7,786 nucleotides of DNA. Origin: Halobacteriales archaeon QH_10_70_21. Lineage in GTDB: Archaea > Halobacteriota > Halobacteria > Halobacteriales > Haloarculaceae. Positions within the stretch are counted from its first letter, which is position 1, and every line of letters begins with the position of its first letter. The DNA lies in NCBI GenBank assembly GCA_003021325.1, contig PXQM01000204.1, positions 1 through 7,786 on the forward strand. Reading direction: 5' to 3'. Of this stretch, positions 5,733 through 7,786 are shown piece by piece. Position numbers and translations under genes: made by a program. The notes beneath the pieces were generated by a model. That model was given only the letters and a program-made list of their open reading frames with translations, was not told the origin of the DNA and searched no databases.

Positions 5733-6032
5733 TCAGTCCCCGTCGAGCGCCTCCGCCGTACCGACGACCATCGAGGGGACGACGAACATGAAGACGTGCT
5801 CCTCGAGGGGGATGCCCGCGATCTCGATGCCGGTTCGGAGCGGGATGTCGAAGACGCCTACCTCGAGGGTGTACCTGTCCCACGCGTACGCGAAGGGGTA
5901 CAGGACCAGGGAGACGCGGAGGGCCTTCCGTGTCGAGCCGGTCCGCCGGCACAGCGCCAGGGCGATGGCGCCCCAGAACAGTTCGGTCACGAGGTACGTG
6001 TAGCGGCCGAAGACCGAGATGTCGGGTCCCAT
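5733..6032 (-). CDS. Small lycopene-cyclase-domain membrane protein
   Basis: 99 residues from the ATG at 6032 (MGPDISVFGRYTYLV). Three membrane helices are visible at about 8-28, 37-53 and 76-94. The motifs AWDRYTLEVGVFDIP (50-64) and GIPLEEHVFMFVVPSM (73-88) are the signature of the CrtYc/CrtYd-type lycopene cyclase domain. Full lycopene beta-cyclases need two such domains, either fused or as a heterodimer; this is a single domain. It could be half of a heterodimeric cyclase, a carotenoid-modifying protein of C50 bacterioruberin metabolism, or a membrane protein of other function; no partner gene is nearby. The ORF can be extended to 6104 only through a TTG and residues that do not fit. A TATA-like GTACAAG at 6063-6057 lies about 28 bases before the ATG, which suits a leaderless transcript. 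Confidence 0.8.
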   Translation of the reverse strand: MGPDISVFGRYTYLVTELFWGAIALALCRRTGSTRKALRVSLVLYPFAYAWDRYTLEVGVFDIPLRTGIEIAGIPLEEHVFMFVVPSMVVGTAEALDGD

Positions 6033-7200
6033 GTCCGGACGTTGGCGTCCCACCGGCTTGTACCTGGGGAGTACATTGAAGGCCCAGCGCGGCGAACTCG
6101 GCAAGGTCCGTTCCCTCTTCGAGCGTGAGAACCCGAAGGGAATCGTCGTGACCGACGACGGTGACTACGTGGGCATCGTGACGGAACGGCAGCTCCTCCA
6201 GTCACACGTCGAGGACGCGGCCAAGGTCCAGGTGATGGTCCGGAGCAACGTCCCGATGGTCGAGCGGACGGACGGCGTCCGCGACGTCGCCCGGATGCTC
6301 GTGGAGGGCGGGACCAAGCTCGCCCCGGTGTTCGAGGGCGAGACCCTCTGGGGCATCGTCACCGAGGACGCCATCCTCGAGGCCGTCCTGGAGAACCTCG
6401 ACGTGCTGACCGTCGAGCAGATCTACACCGAGGAGGTCGTCACCCTCACCGAGGACGACAACCTGGGCAAGGCCATCAACCACCTCCGCGAGCACGGCAT
6501 CTCGCGGCTCCCGGTCGTCAACGAGAACGGCAAGCTGACGGGGATGGTGACGACCCACGACATCGCGGACTTCGCCGTCCGGACGATGGAGCGCCAGCAG
6601 AAGGGCGACCGCTCCGGCGACAGCGACCGGATGCTCGACCTGCCGGTCTACGACCTGATGAACAGCCCCGTCCAGACCGTCACCCGCGACGAGAGCGTCC
6701 GGGCCGCCGTCGAGCGGATGCTCGAGAGCGACTACGCCGGCCTCGTCGTCACGCCGGAGCACGACGATACCGTCATCGCCGGCATCCTCACGAAGACCGA
6801 CGTCCTCCGGGCGCTGACCTACACCGAAACGGAGAACATGGACGTCCAGATTACCAACATCAAGCTGCTGGACACCATCTCCCGGCAGGACATCTACGAC
6901 GCCATCACCGACGTGACCGACAAGTACCGCGACATGCAGGTCCAGCACGCCCACGTCCGGTTCCACGAGCACAAGGAGAAGCTCCGCGGAACGCCGCTCG
7001 TCCAGTGCCAGATTCGCCTCCGGACCAACCGCGGGCAGGTCGGCGGCACCGGCGAGGGCTACGGCGCCGAGACCGGCTTTCACGTCGCCGTCGACAAGCT
7101 CGAGCGGAACGTCCTCGAACTGAAGGGCACCCGCGCCGACGCCGAGTACGAGGGCCAGGTCCTCCGAAGCGCCGAGTCGCCGGGGAACCGCTCGGGATGA
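6019..7200 (+). CDS. Four-CBS-domain protein with C-terminal HPF/RaiA-like ribosome-associated domain
   Basis: CBS domains sense adenine nucleotides or related ligands; the HPF/RaiA fold binds the decoding site of idle ribosomes. Numbering from the ATG at 6019: CBS1 about 24-66, CBS2 72-124, CBS3 133-185 (HGISRLPVVNENGKLTGMVT), CBS4 210-266, HPF-like 277-371 (YRDMQVQHAHVRFHEH, GYGAETGFHVAVDKLERN). This matches haloarchaeal CBS-HPF proteins in order and length (393 residues). The first 26 residues do not fit: relatives start with a short strand (D-Y/F-V-E-V-D) before LGKVRSLFEREN, whereas here EYIE appears in another frame at 6069-6080. The start is therefore uncertain: ATG 6019, ATG 6031 or TTG 6076. 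ATG 6031 overlaps the start codon of the cyclase-domain gene on the opposite strand (CATG). A role in ribosome hibernation or starvation response is inference from domains. Confidence 0.85.
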   Translation: MSGPMSGRWRPTGLYLGSTLKAQRGELGKVRSLFERENPKGIVVTDDGDYVGIVTERQLLQSHVEDAAKVQVMVRSNVPMVERTDGVRDVARMLVEGGTKLAPVFEGETLWGIVTEDAILEAVLENLDVLTVEQIYTEEVVTLTEDDNLGKAINHLREHGISRLPVVNENGKLTGMVTTHDIADFAVRTMERQQKGDRSGDSDRMLDLPVYDLMNSPVQTVTRDESVRAAVERMLESDYAGLVVTPEHDDTVIAGILTKTDVLRALTYTETENMDVQITNIKLLDTISRQDIYDAITDVTDKYRDMQVQHAHVRFHEHKEKLRGTPLVQCQIRLRTNRGQVGGTGEGYGAETGFHVAVDKLERNVLELKGTRADAEYEGQVLRSAESPGNRSG

Positions 7201-7213
7201 ACCGCTGGTCGGT

Positions 7214-7711
7214 TTAGAGAACTCGGCTCTCGGAGCGTCGACAGACCGTTCGGCGGAATGCCAGGACTGGCGCGGACGGTACGGGAGGCGAGTTCGGTGT
7301 GGGGGTACCGTATGCCTCCTCGACGGTCGGTGCTATCTCGGTAACGGTACATCCCAAGCCCTCGAGCTGCGAGACAGCCCCATCGAGGTCCGACTCTTTC
7401 ACGAGCACCCGGTCGGTCGAGTACGACGAGCGGCCGACCACCGAGATGTCGGCGTCCGCAAGTTCGGTGGCAACCGCAGCGAGAAACCCGACGAGTTCGA
7501 ACGGGAGTTCCAGGTCGAACGTCAGGCGTTTCCATCCGGACCCGGTTTCGCTGGCATCGATAGCGTCCACGTCGTCGATGACCACTGACGTCTCGGTCTC
7601 GTCTCGAATGGTGGCAAACGCAGCGGGACACCTGTGGTCGGTTCGGCAGACCGCGTACGTTTCGTCGGATATCCCGACTGTCCCATTCTCGAGACACCGG
7701 GCCGGATTCAT
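7214..7711 (-). CDS. ACT-domain (ACT_7 type) protein
   Basis: 165 residues from the ATG at 7711 (MNPARCLENGTVGISDETYAV). The N-terminal half is a small beta domain (about 8-50). Residues 60-124 form an ACT_7 domain: WKRLTFDLELPFELVGFLAAVATELADADISVV, then SSYSTDRVLVKESDLD and a final QLEGLGCTV. ACT domains usually bind amino acids and regulate; the ligand here is unknown. After residue 125 the tail is proline-rich, then basic (FRRTVCRRSESRVL), unlike the acidic body, and may result from a shift near the 3' end. Base composition is less GC-rich than the neighbours. TTTTGTTC at 7739-7732 lies about 25 bases before the ATG and could serve as a weak TATA box. An extension to 7765 through a GTG is possible but would run over this promoter. 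The gene converges on the CBS-HPF gene with 13 bases between the stops. Confidence 0.8.
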   Translation of the reverse strand: MNPARCLENGTVGISDETYAVCRTDHRCPAAFATIRDETETSVVIDDVDAIDASETGSGWKRLTFDLELPFELVGFLAAVATELADADISVVGRSSYSTDRVLVKESDLDGAVSQLEGLGCTVTEIAPTVEEAYGTPTPNSPPVPSAPVLAFRRTVCRRSESRVL

Positions 7712-7786
7712 GCAGATGACGACTGTCCAGTAGAACAAAAGCGTGTGCCGTCGGCGATACGCCACGCTGTCAGGGACGTCGCCGGA

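Noticed and set aside
6059..6075. TGTAC-N7-GTACA dyad as a third operator copy
   Set aside because: The spacer is seven bases, not six, the arms are short, and the bases may belong to the lost coding start of the CBS-HPF gene. Kept only as a remark.
6202..7083. Minus-strand frame of 293 codons
   Set aside because: Mirror of the CBS-HPF gene, with Val/Leu/Asp-rich low-complexity sequence and no domain.
1..7786. CRISPR array, insertion sequence, prophage or defence island
   Set aside because: No regularly spaced repeats, transposase or integrase motifs, or terminal inverted repeats were seen on either strand. The tRNA has no integrase gene or duplicated 3' end nearby.

Overview
The window is chromosomal DNA of a haloarchaeon. 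GC content is very high with strong G/C preference at third codon positions, the proteins are acidic, promoters are archaeal TATA type, several genes appear to have little or no 5' leader, and the families are typical of Halobacteria (trpD-first trp cluster, 2-oxoacid dehydrogenase E1-alpha, CBS-HPF protein, carotenoid cyclase-domain protein, ACT_7 protein). I cannot name the genus.

Layout. Bases 1-347 (minus) hold the N-terminal 115 codons of anthranilate phosphoribosyltransferase (trpD), preceded by an inverted repeat that may be an operator. Bases 473-1552 (minus) encode a secreted acidic protein of unknown function, with a clear TATA box and a perfect 9-bp inverted repeat over its start. 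A tRNA-Val(GAC) lies at 1758-1832 (plus). Bases 2043-3122 (minus) encode an orphan E1-alpha subunit of a 2-oxoacid dehydrogenase that appears to lack about 21 internal residues. A Rossmann-fold NAD(P)-binding gene (3200-3832, minus) and a DUF2071 gene (3860-4600, plus) sit head to head with almost no space between them. A classical SDR (minus) follows, converging on DUF2071. Bases 5733-6032 (minus) encode a small lycopene-cyclase-domain membrane protein, head to head with a four-CBS plus HPF-like protein (to 7200, plus). An ACT-domain protein (7214-7711, minus) closes the window.

There is no single operon here. The genes are mostly single transcription units of mixed function: amino-acid biosynthesis, redox metabolism, carotenoid-related membrane protein, ribosome-associated regulation. 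I see no phage, transposon, CRISPR or defence system.

The most striking property is a run of lesions in otherwise recognisable genes. They are an internal in-frame gap in E1-alpha, a Rossmann protein without its glycine-rich loop, an SDR with neither a usable start nor its expected stop, and a CBS-HPF gene whose first strand seems to be in another frame. Either this region is decaying, or the sequence contains small deletion errors; reads or a close relative would decide. The second signal is a shared TGTAC-N6-GTACA inverted repeat in front of trpD and over the start of the secreted-protein gene.
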